Assembly: GCF_023022965.1 (NCBI RefSeq)
Contig: NZ_CP095462.1
Span: 3,266,001 to 3,330,000, forward strand
Length of the DNA stretch: 64,000 bases
Direction of reading: 5' to 3'
Origin: Ectobacillus sp. JY-23
Lineage (GTDB): Bacteria; Bacillota; Bacilli; Bacillales; Bacillaceae_G
Below, one piece after another: positions 17,029 through 26,410 of this stretch; the first letter of the stretch is position 1, and every line of letters begins with the position of its first letter. The position numbers and the translations under genes are program-made. The notes beneath the pieces are model-generated. The model saw only the letters and a program-made list of their open reading frames with translations. It searched no databases and was not told the DNA's origin.

Positions 17029-17624
17029 TTTGAAACTCCTGGATGACCTTTATAATAAAAGCGCCATGGGTAGTGCACGGCCTCTTCTGCATAATCAATA
17101 TTAATGCGTGGTCCTGATGTTATTTCATAGGGCAATGGGTCACACGCTTCGATGTAAAGAGTATGACTAAGCAATGATACTCCATTGTGTACTCTTGTAA
17201 TGCCCATCGCTTTGCATAGCTTACCAGGCCCGTTTGTGAGGTTACGCATTTGCATTTTATTCACATCTATTGTGCCGTATCGTGCATACAGCATCTCCTC
17301 TATCCCTTCGTCAGGCATAATTGCACGGACCAAAATACCATGTGGTACGCCTTCTGGTGCTGTAATAATATTGAAGCAATCATACATGCCGTATATCAAA
17401 TAGACATAAGCATGCCCCGGCGCACCGAACATTACTTCTGTGCGAGCAGTACGACGATTACCATGGCTATGGGCCGCTTTATCTTCAGGTCCTTGGTAAG
17501 CCTCAACTTCTATGATGATACCACTTCTTCTTTTTCCATTTACAACGTGTACTAATCGTTGTCCAAGTAAGTAGCGTGCTACAGTCAATGTATCGTATTC
17601 ATAAAATGATAAAGGTAATTTCAT
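17025..17624 (-). CDS. DNA-3-methyladenine glycosylase (AAG/MPG family)
   Basis: Base-excision repair enzyme removing alkylated purines, 199 residues, similar to B. subtilis YxlJ. Motifs are [17 protein letters not shown], containing the catalytic glutamate of the AAG family, [19 protein letters not shown] and [10 protein letters not shown]. The start ATG 17624 follows AAAGGAG; an upstream in-frame ATG at 17705 would add a hydrophobic stretch not typical of the family. Cytoplasmic, single-gene unit. Confidence 0.92.
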   Translation of the reverse strand: MKLPLSFYEYDTLTVARYLLGQRLVHVVNGKRRSGIIIEVEAYQGPEDKAAHSHGNRRTARTEVMFGAPGHAYVYLIYGMYDCFNIITAPEGVPHGILVRAIMPDEGIEEMLYARYGTIDVNKMQMRNLTNGPGKLCKAMGITRVHNGVSLLSHTLYIEACDPLPYEITSGPRINIDYAEEAVHYPWRFYYKGHPGVSK

Positions 17625-17797
17625 ACAGAACACTCCTTTTATAAGTGCAAATAGTTTTTTTGTATATAGATATAGTAAGAAAATCAAAGGCAAGAACTGC
17701 TTCATATAGGCTTGTATTTTCCCCCCAGCATGAGCTCCGCTATGTAACTACATAATACTCGTTCTGCCCTCCCGTTCTAAAAAACTCACTTTCATTT

Positions 17798-17827
17798 TTG
17801 TCAATTTACAGACGCTTGAAGTATGAT
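17798..17827 (+). promoter_or_regulatory. Possible SigA promoter of yhaX
   Basis: TTGTCA (17798-17803), 18 nt, TATGAT (17822-17827), 73 nt before yhaX. Confidence 0.4.
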
Positions 17828-17899
17828 TTGTTCTAAGGAAGCCTATCGTTTCATACGTTATTTATGAGGACGCGACAGCTTAGAAAAGGAGGGGCTTCT

Positions 17900-18772
17900 A
17901 TGATTTATCGGTTATTAGCTATTAATATAGATGGTTCTCTCATTCGCTCCAACGGCCGTTTACAAAAGGGCGTAAAGGAAGCGATTGATTTCGTGCGCGA
18001 AAAAGGTGTATACGTGACGCTTTATACGAGCCGTAATTTCCAATCGGCGCATAAAGTTGCTAAAGCGCTAAAGCTGGATTCATTGCTTGTCACCCATAGC
18101 GGCGCATTTGTGGCTTCATCTTTAGATGAACCATTTGTACAACGCAAGCTATCAGAAGAGAAGACATTTAACTTAGTACAGGTACTTGAACATTTTGATT
18201 GCAATATACGTATTTCACACGAGCGTTTCTCTTTAGGGAATCGGCGTAAGTTATCCTCTAATCTCATTGCACGTGCCGTACTTTCAAATGCAGACCCTGT
18301 ATTTTATCCTATCCAGTTTGTAGAATCATTAGGCGATACACTACGTGATCAGCCTGTAGAAGCGGCACGAATTGACGTATTTTTTGCTAGTAAACAAGAC
18401 AAAGAAAAAGCATTGCAGACTGTTCACGATGCATTTGAGGACGTAAATATCATAGAATGCAGTGGTAATAAAATAGAAATTTTACCTACGGGTGTGTCAA
18501 AGCTGCGCGGCCTACAAATTGTTGGTCAGCATTTGGGTATTTCCACATCAGAGATGGTCGTTATTGGCGACAGCATTGATGATTTAGAAGCAATTGAACA
18601 CGCCGGACTTGGTGTAGCAATGGGGAACGCACCCATTGAAGTGAAACGTGCTGCTGACTGGATTACCCGCTCTAATAATGAAAATGGTGTTACGTATATG
18701 ATTAAAGAACACTTCCGCAAACAGTTTCCGCTTGATTTCTTGAAAGATCATATTAGAATCAAGCGTTGGTAA
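17900..18772 (+). CDS. yhaX: HAD-superfamily (Cof-type) protein YhaX
   Basis: A 290-residue member of the Cof-type HAD phosphatases, placed next to hemZ as in B. subtilis. Motif I reads INIDGSL: the position of the nucleophilic aspartate (DxDGT) is Asn. Motif IV is intact (GDSIDDLEAIEHA, then GVAMGNA). Phosphatase activity through the usual aspartyl-phosphate is therefore doubtful and it may have a binding or regulatory role. The start ATG 17900 has GGAGGGG; an upstream in-frame ATG at 17864 has no SD. B. subtilis YhaX is described as a sporulation- or stress-related protein. Confidence 0.85.
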   Translation: MIYRLLAINIDGSLIRSNGRLQKGVKEAIDFVREKGVYVTLYTSRNFQSAHKVAKALKLDSLLVTHSGAFVASSLDEPFVQRKLSEEKTFNLVQVLEHFDCNIRISHERFSLGNRRKLSSNLIARAVLSNADPVFYPIQFVESLGDTLRDQPVEAARIDVFFASKQDKEKALQTVHDAFEDVNIIECSGNKIEILPTGVSKLRGLQIVGQHLGISTSEMVVIGDSIDDLEAIEHAGLGVAMGNAPIEVKRAADWITRSNNENGVTYMIKEHFRKQFPLDFLKDHIRIKRW

Positions 18773-18778
18773 TCTTGC

Positions 18779-18818
18779 AAGCAGAGGCTGTCCCAAAAGT
18801 GGAACAGCCTCTTTGCTT
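18779..18818 (+). terminator. Terminator of yhaX
   Basis: AGAGGCTGT-CC at 18783-18794 pairs with GG-ACAGCCTCT at 18801-18812, followed by TTTGCTT. Confidence 0.75.
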
Positions 18819-18902
18819 AAACTTACCATTATACATCCTGGTTGACCGCTTCTTACTCCTGAAGTACACTAAAGAAAGTCTGAAATGAAAAGGTGAGAAG
18901 CA

Positions 18903-20393
18903 TTGCAAATAACTATTCAACAATTACAGGATGAGCGTTTTTTGCGTCCGCTGCAATTGATTGGCAGCTTGTTTTTTGAAGAATGTACTATCGTATTCGG
19001 AGAAGACGGAGAGCTTACTGTTGCGATTCATATAGAAGGAGAAGAGGAAGTGACAGCTTCCGCTGTGTTAATGGAGGCGGCGACAGGTAAAACTTACAGT
19101 GCTTCGTTCTCTAAAGATGTCACAAGCTTTGAAACGGAAAAAGAACGTTTTAAACAGGTAAAACATGTGGTTTCCTATGTGTATCTTTCTGTTTTACAGC
19201 AGTTTACGGGTATTGAACAGAAATGGGGCATTTTGACTGGGGTAAGGCCAACGAAGTTGCTGCATAAGAAATTGCAAAGTGGTTTGTCACAAGAAGAGGC
19301 ACACAGACAGCTACGTGATGAGTATTTAATTCACGATGAAAAAATTGAGTTGATGCAGCGTATTATTGATCGGCAGCTTGCGGTCGTGCCGGATTTATAT
19401 AATTTGAAGCAAGAAGTGAGTATTTATATTGGTATCCCGTTTTGTCCGACAAAGTGCGCATACTGTACATTCCCAGCTTATGCAATTAATGGGCGACAAG
19501 GCTCTGTTGACTCTTTTTTAGGCGGCTTACATTATGAGATTCGCGAAGTTGGTAAGTTTCTAAAGGACAAAGGCATTAAAATTACAACTGTATATTACGG
19601 CGGTGGAACGCCGACGAGTATTACAGCAGAAGAAATGGACATGCTGTATGAGGAAGTATACGAGGCGTTTCCAGATGTGAAGAACATTCGTGAGGTAACT
19701 GTAGAAGCGGGGCGACCGGATACCATTACACCGGCAAAGCTCGATGTGCTTAATAAATGGAATATCGACCGCATCAGTATTAATCCGCAGTCATATCATC
19801 AAGAAACACTAAAGGCGATTGGTCGTCATCATACGGTAGAAGAAACGATTGAAAAGTACCACTTGGCACGTTCAATGGGAATGAATAATATCAATATGGA
19901 TTTAATTATCGGTTTACCAGGAGAAGGTTTGGACATTTTTCATCATACGTTGGCAGAAACAGAGAAGCTGATGCCGGAATCGCTGACGGTTCATACGCTT
20001 TCCTTTAAACGCGCTTCTGAAATGACACAAAACAAGCGCAAGTATAAAGTGGCAAGTCGTGAAGAAATTACAGAAATGATGTACGCGGCGGAGGATTGGA
20101 CGAAAGAGCATGGTTATGTACCATATTACTTGTATCGCCAAAAGAACATCTTAGGTAATCTTGAGAATGTTGGCTATGCGATGCCAGGACAAGAAAGTAT
20201 CTATAACATTGTTATTATGGAAGAGGTACAAACCATTATTGGTCTTGGATGCGGGGCATCTAGTAAGTTTATTCATCCAGAAACAGGCGTAATTACGCAG
20301 TTCTCGAACCCGAAAGATCCAAAGTCCTATAACGATAACTATATGAAATATACAGAAGACAAACTGAAAATTTTAAGTGAGCTATTCGCGTGA
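18903..20393 (+). CDS. hemZ: Radical SAM coproporphyrinogen dehydrogenase HemZ
   Basis: A 496-residue HemN-like radical SAM protein of heme metabolism, matching B. subtilis HemZ along its length. The iron-sulfur cluster motif CPTKCAYC has cysteines at about 181, 185 and 188. Other hallmarks are YYGGGTPTS, EVTVEAGRPDTI, RISINPQS and IGLPGE. The N-terminal 170 residues form the extra domain specific to HemZ. The start is TTG 18903 with GGTGAG upstream; no ATG or GTG fits. It is a monocistronic unit with a terminator, and hemE-H-Y lie 25 kb downstream. Confidence 0.93.
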   Translation: MQITIQQLQDERFLRPLQLIGSLFFEECTIVFGEDGELTVAIHIEGEEEVTASAVLMEAATGKTYSASFSKDVTSFETEKERFKQVKHVVSYVYLSVLQQFTGIEQKWGILTGVRPTKLLHKKLQSGLSQEEAHRQLRDEYLIHDEKIELMQRIIDRQLAVVPDLYNLKQEVSIYIGIPFCPTKCAYCTFPAYAINGRQGSVDSFLGGLHYEIREVGKFLKDKGIKITTVYYGGGTPTSITAEEMDMLYEEVYEAFPDVKNIREVTVEAGRPDTITPAKLDVLNKWNIDRISINPQSYHQETLKAIGRHHTVEETIEKYHLARSMGMNNINMDLIIGLPGEGLDIFHHTLAETEKLMPESLTVHTLSFKRASEMTQNKRKYKVASREEITEMMYAAEDWTKEHGYVPYYLYRQKNILGNLENVGYAMPGQESIYNIVIMEEVQTIIGLGCGASSKFIHPETGVITQFSNPKDPKSYNDNYMKYTEDKLKILSELFA

Positions 20394-20399
20394 TACATG

Positions 20400-20429
20400 A
20401 AAAGTCATCCAAAAGTGGATGGCTTTTTT
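20400..20429 (+). terminator. Terminator of hemZ
   Basis: AAAGTCATCC, loop AAAAGT, GGATGGCTTTTTT. Confidence 0.85.
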
Positions 20430-20571
20430 GTGTAGAAATACAACGAAAAACCGAGGGAAATGACGAGAAATGACTTATTTTATCTGAGGTCTCTTTTCAA
20501 TCAGAGAAGGAGGGGCTTGACCAATCAGCGAAATTATACAAAGGTAAACTTTACTCAAGGAGGAATGTGCG

Positions 20572-22128
20572 ATGTTTATGACGATTGGAAGAATCTTTGA
20601 TTTGAGCGTGCAAAGCTATCCAAATCAAGAGGCACTTGTAGAACCTGCCAAAGGGATACGTTGGACGTATAAACAATGGGAAGAACAAGTGAATAAAACG
20701 GCAAATGCTTTACTTGCAAATGGTGTTACAAAAGGGGATTGTGTATCTGCATTTCTTTATAATTCGAGTGAATTTGCAACCGCTTACTTTGCTTGTGCTA
20801 AAATTGGTGCTATTTTTAATCCTATTAATTTCCGTTTAAAAGGAAGAGAAGTATCCTATATTTTACAAGATGCAGCGCCAAAGGTAGTATTATTTGAACA
20901 GGCTGTAGCAGCAATTGTAGAAACACTGGCAGAGGAATTTACGTCTATTTCCTTTTGGTGTATCGATGGTGAAACACCTGCGTATGCAACCTCTTATCAT
21001 GAACATATGGCAAAGGCAACAGATCAACCTACTTTCATAACAGTAGAAGAATCAGATTATTGTTCTATTATGTATACAAGCGGCACAACGGGGCATCCAA
21101 AAGGAGTATTGCATCGCCACCGTGAAATGGCAGAGCATAGTTTAATTTGTACATATTATCTCAAGTATTCACGTGATACAGTCGGGCTTGTAACAGCACC
21201 TTTATATCATTGCGGCGAGCTTCATGCCGGCATTCTACCTCGGGTGCATGTGGGCGCGAAGAATGTGATTTTGCATCAATTCGAAACAAAACAAGTATTA
21301 AACACGATTCAAGAGGAAGGCATTACAACATTCTTCGCTGCTCCTACGATGTGGAATATGCTACTGCAGGAGGATCTAACACAGTATAAACTCGATACTA
21401 TGAAAATTGGTATCTATGGAGGAGCGGCAATGGCACCTTCTCTTGTAAAGGAATGTAAAGAACGTCTGCATATTGATTTGGTACAAATTTACGGTATGAC
21501 GGAAATGGGCCCAGTTGTCTCCTTTTTAGTAGAGGAAGACCAACTTACAAAAGCTGGTTCGGCAGGAAAAGCATGTTTTAATCACGAAATTCGTATTGTC
21601 AAACCGAATGAAGAAGGAATATCGGAGCCGGATGACGTACTTGCACCTTATGAGGTTGGAGAAATTATTATGAGGGGTCCTTGTATGATGGCTGCCTATC
21701 ATAATCGCGCGGAAGCAACCACAAAAGCGACTTATAAAGGCTGGTATCATTCCGGAGACCTCGGTTATATGGACCGTGATGGATATCTATTTGTAGCTGA
21801 CCGTGTGGATGATATGGTGATCAGCGGCGGTGTGAACATCTATCCACGTGAAATAGAGGATTTCTTGCATAGTCATGAAGACGTGCTCGATGTAGCAGTG
21901 CTAGGCGAGCCGGATAAACTGTGGGGTGAGCGCGTCGTAGCAGTGGTTGTGAAAAAGAATCCAAACCTTACAGCAGAAGAACTTGACGCCTACTGCAAGG
22001 GTGCAAACGGAATTGCAGATTATAAGCGCCCAAGACAGTATATTTTTATGGAAGAGCTACCACGCAATGCCAGCGGCAAACTGCAAAAATTTGTCCTTCG
22101 CCAGATGTTCACAACAACGGTTAAATAA
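20572..22128 (+). CDS. Acyl-CoA synthetase (AMP-forming)
   Basis: A 518-residue member of the ANL adenylating superfamily that activates a carboxylic acid to its CoA thioester through an acyl-AMP. Motifs: P-loop YTSGTTGHPKG (about residues 165-175), YGMTEMGP, HSGDLGYMDRDGY, the hinge DRVDDMVISGG and the C-terminal catalytic lysine in NASGKLQKF. The substrate is probably a medium- or long-chain fatty acid but cannot be read from sequence. The start ATG 20572 follows AAGGAGG. It differs clearly from the LcfB-type ligase at 59758. It lies next to other acyl metabolism genes. Confidence 0.86.
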   Translation: MFMTIGRIFDLSVQSYPNQEALVEPAKGIRWTYKQWEEQVNKTANALLANGVTKGDCVSAFLYNSSEFATAYFACAKIGAIFNPINFRLKGREVSYILQDAAPKVVLFEQAVAAIVETLAEEFTSISFWCIDGETPAYATSYHEHMAKATDQPTFITVEESDYCSIMYTSGTTGHPKGVLHRHREMAEHSLICTYYLKYSRDTVGLVTAPLYHCGELHAGILPRVHVGAKNVILHQFETKQVLNTIQEEGITTFFAAPTMWNMLLQEDLTQYKLDTMKIGIYGGAAMAPSLVKECKERLHIDLVQIYGMTEMGPVVSFLVEEDQLTKAGSAGKACFNHEIRIVKPNEEGISEPDDVLAPYEVGEIIMRGPCMMAAYHNRAEATTKATYKGWYHSGDLGYMDRDGYLFVADRVDDMVISGGVNIYPREIEDFLHSHEDVLDVAVLGEPDKLWGERVVAVVVKKNPNLTAEELDAYCKGANGIADYKRPRQYIFMEELPRNASGKLQKFVLRQMFTTTVK

Positions 22129-22129
22129 A

Positions 22130-22171
22130 ATAACCTAAAAGCTGCCTGAATTCAGGCAGCTTTTAGGTTAT
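22130..22171. terminator. Perfect 42-nt palindrome, probable terminator
   Basis: Two 21-nt arms (22130-22150 and 22151-22171) centred on GAATTC are exactly complementary. The inner GC stem followed by TTTTAGG suggests a terminator for the acyl-CoA synthetase gene. Confidence 0.7.
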
Positions 22172-22293
22172 GGACTTGCAATTAAAATTTCTTATAAAAC
22201 ATCTTGACGAAAGAAAAGATATGTATTACAGTACAACTAAAGGTTTAAGTTTTTAAACATTTAATCATAAGAGTGTAAGAAAGGTTGATATAG

Positions 22294-23076
22294 ATGAAAA
22301 ATGAGACAGTATTAATTACCGGTGCATCAGGCGGTATTGGGAAAGAACTTGCTTATTTATTCGCGAAGGATGGCTATCATCTTGTATTGATAGCGCGTGA
22401 TGGAAGTCGTTTAAAGAGTATTGCAAACGAACTACAGAACAAATATGGCACACAGGTTACCATGATAGCGAAGGATCTTTCTAATCAAGAGGCTGTAAGT
22501 GAAGTATACAAAGAATTGCAGGAAAAGCGTGTGCAGGTAGACTATCTTGTAAATAATGCTGGATTTGGCTTGTTTGGAGAATTCGCAAAAACTGACTTGG
22601 ATAAAGAGCTTAATATGATTGATTTAAATATAAAGACGTTAACACATTTGACGAAGTTATTTTTAACAGGAATGATGGAGCGGAACAAAGGCGGTATTTT
22701 AAATGTAGCTTCCACTGCGGCATTCCAGCCGGGACCATTGATGGCTGTGTATTATGCAACGAAAGCATATGTGCTTTCTTTTACAGAAGCGCTTGACAAT
22801 GAACTGAAAGATACAAATATTAAAGTAGCCGCACTTTGTCCGGGTCCAACACAAACAGAATTTTCAAGTCGTGCAGATCTTGGTGCATCTAAACTATTTA
22901 AGAGCGGTGTTATGGATGTAAAACAGGTTGCCACTATTGCCTATAAAGAATTCCAAAGTGGTAAAACCATTGTCATTCCAGGATTAAAAAATCGCATTCT
23001 GGCAGGCAGTATTCGCTTTATGCCGAGAAAGCTGGTAACCGCAATCGTTCGTCGTGTTCAAGAGCGAGAGCAGTAG
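22294..23076 (+). CDS. Short-chain dehydrogenase/reductase
   Basis: A 260-residue classical SDR with the NAD(P)-binding glycine motif TGASGGIGKELA (residues about 8-19), NNAGFGLFG, the catalytic Ser-containing NVASTAAFQPGP, the YxxxK pair in YYATKAYVLSF and the PG motif CPGPTQTEF. It belongs to the DltE/YqjQ-like group; the substrate is unknown. It is followed after 32 nt by another Rossmann-fold gene, likely co-transcribed. Confidence 0.87.
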   Translation: MKNETVLITGASGGIGKELAYLFAKDGYHLVLIARDGSRLKSIANELQNKYGTQVTMIAKDLSNQEAVSEVYKELQEKRVQVDYLVNNAGFGLFGEFAKTDLDKELNMIDLNIKTLTHLTKLFLTGMMERNKGGILNVASTAAFQPGPLMAVYYATKAYVLSFTEALDNELKDTNIKVAALCPGPTQTEFSSRADLGASKLFKSGVMDVKQVATIAYKEFQSGKTIVIPGLKNRILAGSIRFMPRKLVTAIVRRVQEREQ

Positions 23077-23108
23077 GATTATAAATCAGGAAAAAGGAGT
23101 GAATGTGA

Positions 23109-23768
23109 TTGAAACGAACAGCGCTGCTTTTAGGAGCATCAGGATTGGTAGGATCGGAGCTTTTACAAATATTATTAGCCTCTGAATTTTATCAAAAGAT
23201 TACAGTTTTGGTACGCCGTAAGCTCCATATCAATCATCCAAAGCTTGTACAGATTGAGATTGATTTTGAGCGCATGCAGGAGTATGGTGCGCATTTTGAA
23301 GTGGACGATGTGTTCAGTTGTCTTGGCACCACGATTAAAAAAGCTAAAACACAAGAAAACTTTAAAAAGATTGATTATGGCTATACACTAGCCGCTGGAA
23401 ATCTTGCCAAGCAGTATAAGGCAAAGCAATTCCTTGTCATCTCCTCTATTAATGCGGATGCTAGTGCGTCTGTCTTTTATAGCCGCGTTAAAGGAGAGAC
23501 GGAGGAAGACTTAAAGAAGCTGCATTTACCGAGCCTGCATATATTTCGTCCATCACTTTTACTAGGGGACAGACAAGAATTTCGTCTGGGCGAAAAAATA
23601 GCAGAGAAAATAAGTACCGCGCTTCCTTTTTTGTTTAAGGGACCACTGCGTAAATATAAACCGGTTCATGCAAAAGATGTTGCGGGAAGTATGTATAAAG
23701 CTGCATTGACTGAAAAAAATGGTATTCACACGTACGAATCGCATATGCTACATCAAAGCTCGGATTAG
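23109..23768 (+). CDS. NAD(P)-binding Rossmann-fold protein (HTATIP2-like)
   Basis: A 219-residue atypical SDR with an N-terminal LLGASGLVGSELLQ glycine motif, VFSCLGTT, ISSINADASASVFYSRVKGETE (the YxxxK equivalent is Tyr then Lys here) and FRPSLLLG. It resembles the nucleoside-diphosphate-sugar-epimerase-like HTATIP2/YraA-type oxidoreductases. The start is TTG 23109 with AAGGAG upstream; no ATG fits. Substrate unknown. Confidence 0.78.
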   Translation: MKRTALLLGASGLVGSELLQILLASEFYQKITVLVRRKLHINHPKLVQIEIDFERMQEYGAHFEVDDVFSCLGTTIKKAKTQENFKKIDYGYTLAAGNLAKQYKAKQFLVISSINADASASVFYSRVKGETEEDLKKLHLPSLHIFRPSLLLGDRQEFRLGEKIAEKISTALPFLFKGPLRKYKPVHAKDVAGSMYKAALTEKNGIHTYESHMLHQSSD

Positions 23769-23883
23769 TAGTCTGAGCTTTTTCTCATGTCAATTTTTAA
23801 TCTGATATTTTTGTAAAATTACAAAAAAGAAGGATTTTTTCTATATCATCTCAAATTGTATAGTGTGAACAATAAAGGGGGAT

Positions 23884-24678
23884 ATGAAAATGACTGTATC
23901 AAGTTCTACTGAATGCGTTATTGTAAAATATGAAGGCCGTATTGCAACAGTAATGTTAAACCGTCCAACTGTTTTAAATGCTTTAGATGAGGCAACGTTA
24001 AAGGAATTGCTTGATAAGCTTAAGGAAGTGGCCAAAAGTGCAGTTGATGTGGTTGTATTGTGCGGCAACGGCAGAGGGTTCTCAGCAGGTGGCGACATTA
24101 AATCCATGCTAGCAAGCACTGACGAAAGTAAATTTTTGCCAATTATGGACGCAATCTCTGAACTTATTGTTACTTTGTATACAATGCCTAAATTGGTTAT
24201 TAGTGCGATACACGGCCCTACTGCTGGTCTTGGATTAAGTTTAGCTTTAGCTGCGGACTATGTTATTGCTGACACTTCATCTGTCATTGCGATGAATTTT
24301 ATCGGTATTGCTCTTATCCCAGATGGAGGCGGTCACTTCTTCCTGCAAAACCGTGTGGGTACCACGGTAGCGAAGCAGATTATTTGGGAAGGAAAGCGTA
24401 TGACGGCAGATGAAGCGCTGAAAGCGGGGGTTGTAGATGAAGTTGTAGCTCAGGATTTTCCAAAAGCGGTAAGAGAAAAAGCGGAAGCGTGGTTGCAAAA
24501 GCCGGTTAAGGCAATGGTGCAAACAAAGCAAATTTTGTGTGAAGGAAATAAACAATCCTTGCTTCAAGTGCTTGAGCTTGAAAAAGAAGGACAATTCCGT
24601 ATGCGTGCTACTGCAGATCATAAAGAAGGTATTGCGGCCTTTTTGGAAAAACGCATACCAGTGTTTCAAGGGAAATAA
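23884..24678 (+). CDS. Enoyl-CoA hydratase/isomerase family protein (YhaR-like)
   Basis: A 264-residue crotonase-fold protein, probably the counterpart of B. subtilis YhaR, which lies in the same region. Motifs are MLNRPTVLNALDE, the oxyanion-hole blocks GNGRGFSAGGD (about 60-70) and ISAIHGPTAGLGLSLALAADY. The normal second catalytic acid region reads FIGIALIPDGGG, where the enoyl-CoA hydratase Glu is replaced, as in many isomerase or unassigned members, so the exact reaction is open. ATG 23890 has better SD spacing than ATG 23884. Ends at a strong terminator. Confidence 0.83.
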   Translation: MKMTVSSSTECVIVKYEGRIATVMLNRPTVLNALDEATLKELLDKLKEVAKSAVDVVVLCGNGRGFSAGGDIKSMLASTDESKFLPIMDAISELIVTLYTMPKLVISAIHGPTAGLGLSLALAADYVIADTSSVIAMNFIGIALIPDGGGHFFLQNRVGTTVAKQIIWEGKRMTADEALKAGVVDEVVAQDFPKAVREKAEAWLQKPVKAMVQTKQILCEGNKQSLLQVLELEKEGQFRMRATADHKEGIAAFLEKRIPVFQGK

Positions 24679-24684
24679 AAAGAA

Positions 24685-24716
24685 AAGAAGCACGGTGATT
24701 CCGTGCTTCTTAACGT
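24685..24716. terminator. Terminator of the YhaR-like gene, shared with yhzD
   Basis: AAGAAGCACGG (24685-24695) pairs with CCGTGCTTCTT (24701-24711); it overlaps the yhzD stop. Confidence 0.8.
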
Positions 24717-24895
24717 TGAAATAGAATAAGCTTTCCGCTTGCGCTCGTACAGCGATGTGTATGTTCGTATGCATGATGCTCTCGAAGCAATTGCTCGCCA
24801 ATTCGTTTTGCTTCTGCCTCACTAGCTGCCTCAAAGGTTTTATCAATTAACTTTTTCCCGTCTTTTTCATAAGCTGTGATTGTGTAAACGCCCAT
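24710..24895 (-). CDS. yhzD: YhzD family protein
   Basis: A 61-residue protein matching B. subtilis YhzD in length and pattern: a beta strand with YTITAYEKDG, a helix with EAEAKRIGEQLL, and the C-terminal THRCTSASGKLILF. YhzD lies beside yhaO/yhaN in B. subtilis as here. A GGGGAGA SD precedes the start on minus. Function unknown. The 294-nt gap to yhaO shows no further gene. Confidence 0.82.
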   Translation of the reverse strand: MGVYTITAYEKDGKKLIDKTFEAASEAEAKRIGEQLLREHHAYEHTHRCTSASGKLILFQR

Positions 24896-25189
24896 TTTTT
24901 TCTCCCCTTTGTATCGAAATCAGAATGTTATTACTATTTTGACATAAAAATGATTAGTATGCAAAAAGAAATTTGTTTGTGAGCATGCTACAATAAAAGA
25001 TATAGTAGTACATATGTTTTGTTCTGCCGGTTAAAAGAGGAGAATAGCCTTTTTATAAATGATGTGATGCGGCCTATACGTAAGCTATAGCTGTGTTTAT
25101 ACATCCTTCGTTCCTCTTTCCTAATCTAAAAAGAAGATCCGTTATTTAATTTGTAATCATATACTCTATATAGGAAAGGAGTTTCGTTG

Positions 25190-26410
25190 ATGACATCATT
25201 AACGTTTATTCATGCAGCGGATTTGCATCTTGATAGTCCATTCAAGGGCATGCAAGGACAAGTACCTCCTTGGTTGTTTGAGAAGATGAGAGAAAGTACC
25301 TTCCGGTCATTCATGCGTATAATTGATAAAGCAATTGTAGAGCGTGTAGATTTTGTCATATTAGCTGGTGATTTGTATGATGCGGAAACAAGGAGTTTAC
25401 GTGCACAGTTATTTGTCAGAGACCAATTAAAGCGTTTAGATGAATATGGTATTCAGGTATATATCATTCATGGAAATCATGATCATTTGGGCGGGAACTG
25501 GGAAGGAATTTCTTTTTCACGTAATGTTCATGTTTTTAGTCAGCCGTATGTGGAACAAAAATTATATTACCGAGATGGGTTGCTTTTAGCTGCATTGTAT
25601 GGATTTAGCTATCATCAAAAGGCTGTTCGAGACAATATGACCTCTCAATATAAAAAAATTGGGGATGCCCCTTTTCATATCGGCTTGTTACACGGTAGTG
25701 TAGAAAGTGATGAAAATCATAGTCGTTATGCGCCGTTTTCAATTTGTGAACTACAGGAGAAGAATTTTGATTATTGGGCCCTTGGTCATATCCATAAACG
25801 GAATATTGTAGGACATCAGCCTCCGATTGTGTATCCAGGAAATATTCAAGGTAGACATCGTAAAGAACTGGGAGAAAAAGGGTGTTATTTGGTACGATTG
25901 GAAGCTGACTTTGCTACACACACATTTATACCAACATCTGATTTAATTTGGCATGAAATTGAGGTTTCAATTGAAAACTTAGAGCAGGTTGATGAACTTT
26001 TACAAGCGTGCCATCAGGCGCTGGATACAATTCGCGATCCGGAAGGCGGAGCGCTTGTGTTTTTAATTTTTTCAGGGTGTGGTAACTTATCTGTTTATTT
26101 AAAGCGAGAATTAGACGAATTCATCCATATTTTACAAAGCACAGAAGAGCGTGAAGATTTTGTTTATGTTATAAAATATGAAAATCGTACGATATCGCAG
26201 GAGGCGTTGCGTGCACAATTGGACAACCCTTTTTTTGCTTCGTTGCTAGAGGAATGTGCTCAGTTTAATGATATGGATAGTATCTTGCGTCCCTTGAGAA
26301 CCTCTGCGTCTGCTCGGCAGATTGAAGTGTTTTCCAAAGAGGACAAACAAGATATTCAAAGAGAAGCAGAACGGATTTTACTTCGAATGATTGGAGAGGT
26401 GGAAAGATGA
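25190..26410 (+). CDS. yhaO: SbcD-like DNA repair metallophosphoesterase YhaO
   Basis: A 406-residue calcineurin-like phosphoesterase with the metal motifs AADLHLDSP (D-x-H), GDLYD, GNHDH, a later LLHGSV and GHIHKR. It resembles the exonuclease subunit SbcD/Mre11. ATG 25190 has an 8-nt gap from AAAGGAG; a TTG sits just before it. It is followed by yhaN with an ATGA overlap, forming a nuclease-ATPase pair likely to act on DNA ends. Confidence 0.9.
   Translation: MTSLTFIHAADLHLDSPFKGMQGQVPPWLFEKMRESTFRSFMRIIDKAIVERVDFVILAGDLYDAETRSLRAQLFVRDQLKRLDEYGIQVYIIHGNHDHLGGNWEGISFSRNVHVFSQPYVEQKLYYRDGLLLAALYGFSYHQKAVRDNMTSQYKKIGDAPFHIGLLHGSVESDENHSRYAPFSICELQEKNFDYWALGHIHKRNIVGHQPPIVYPGNIQGRHRKELGEKGCYLVRLEADFATHTFIPTSDLIWHEIEVSIENLEQVDELLQACHQALDTIRDPEGGALVFLIFSGCGNLSVYLKRELDEFIHILQSTEEREDFVYVIKYENRTISQEALRAQLDNPFFASLLEECAQFNDMDSILRPLRTSASARQIEVFSKEDKQDIQREAERILLRMIGEVER

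Noticed and set aside
20431-20571. FadR operator before the acyl-CoA synthetase
   Set aside because: No TGAATGA..TCATTCA-type palindrome is present.
24277-24846. A 189-codon minus-strand ORF
   Set aside because: Overlaps the YhaR-like gene and yhzD in a different frame; Phe/Leu-rich shadow translation.
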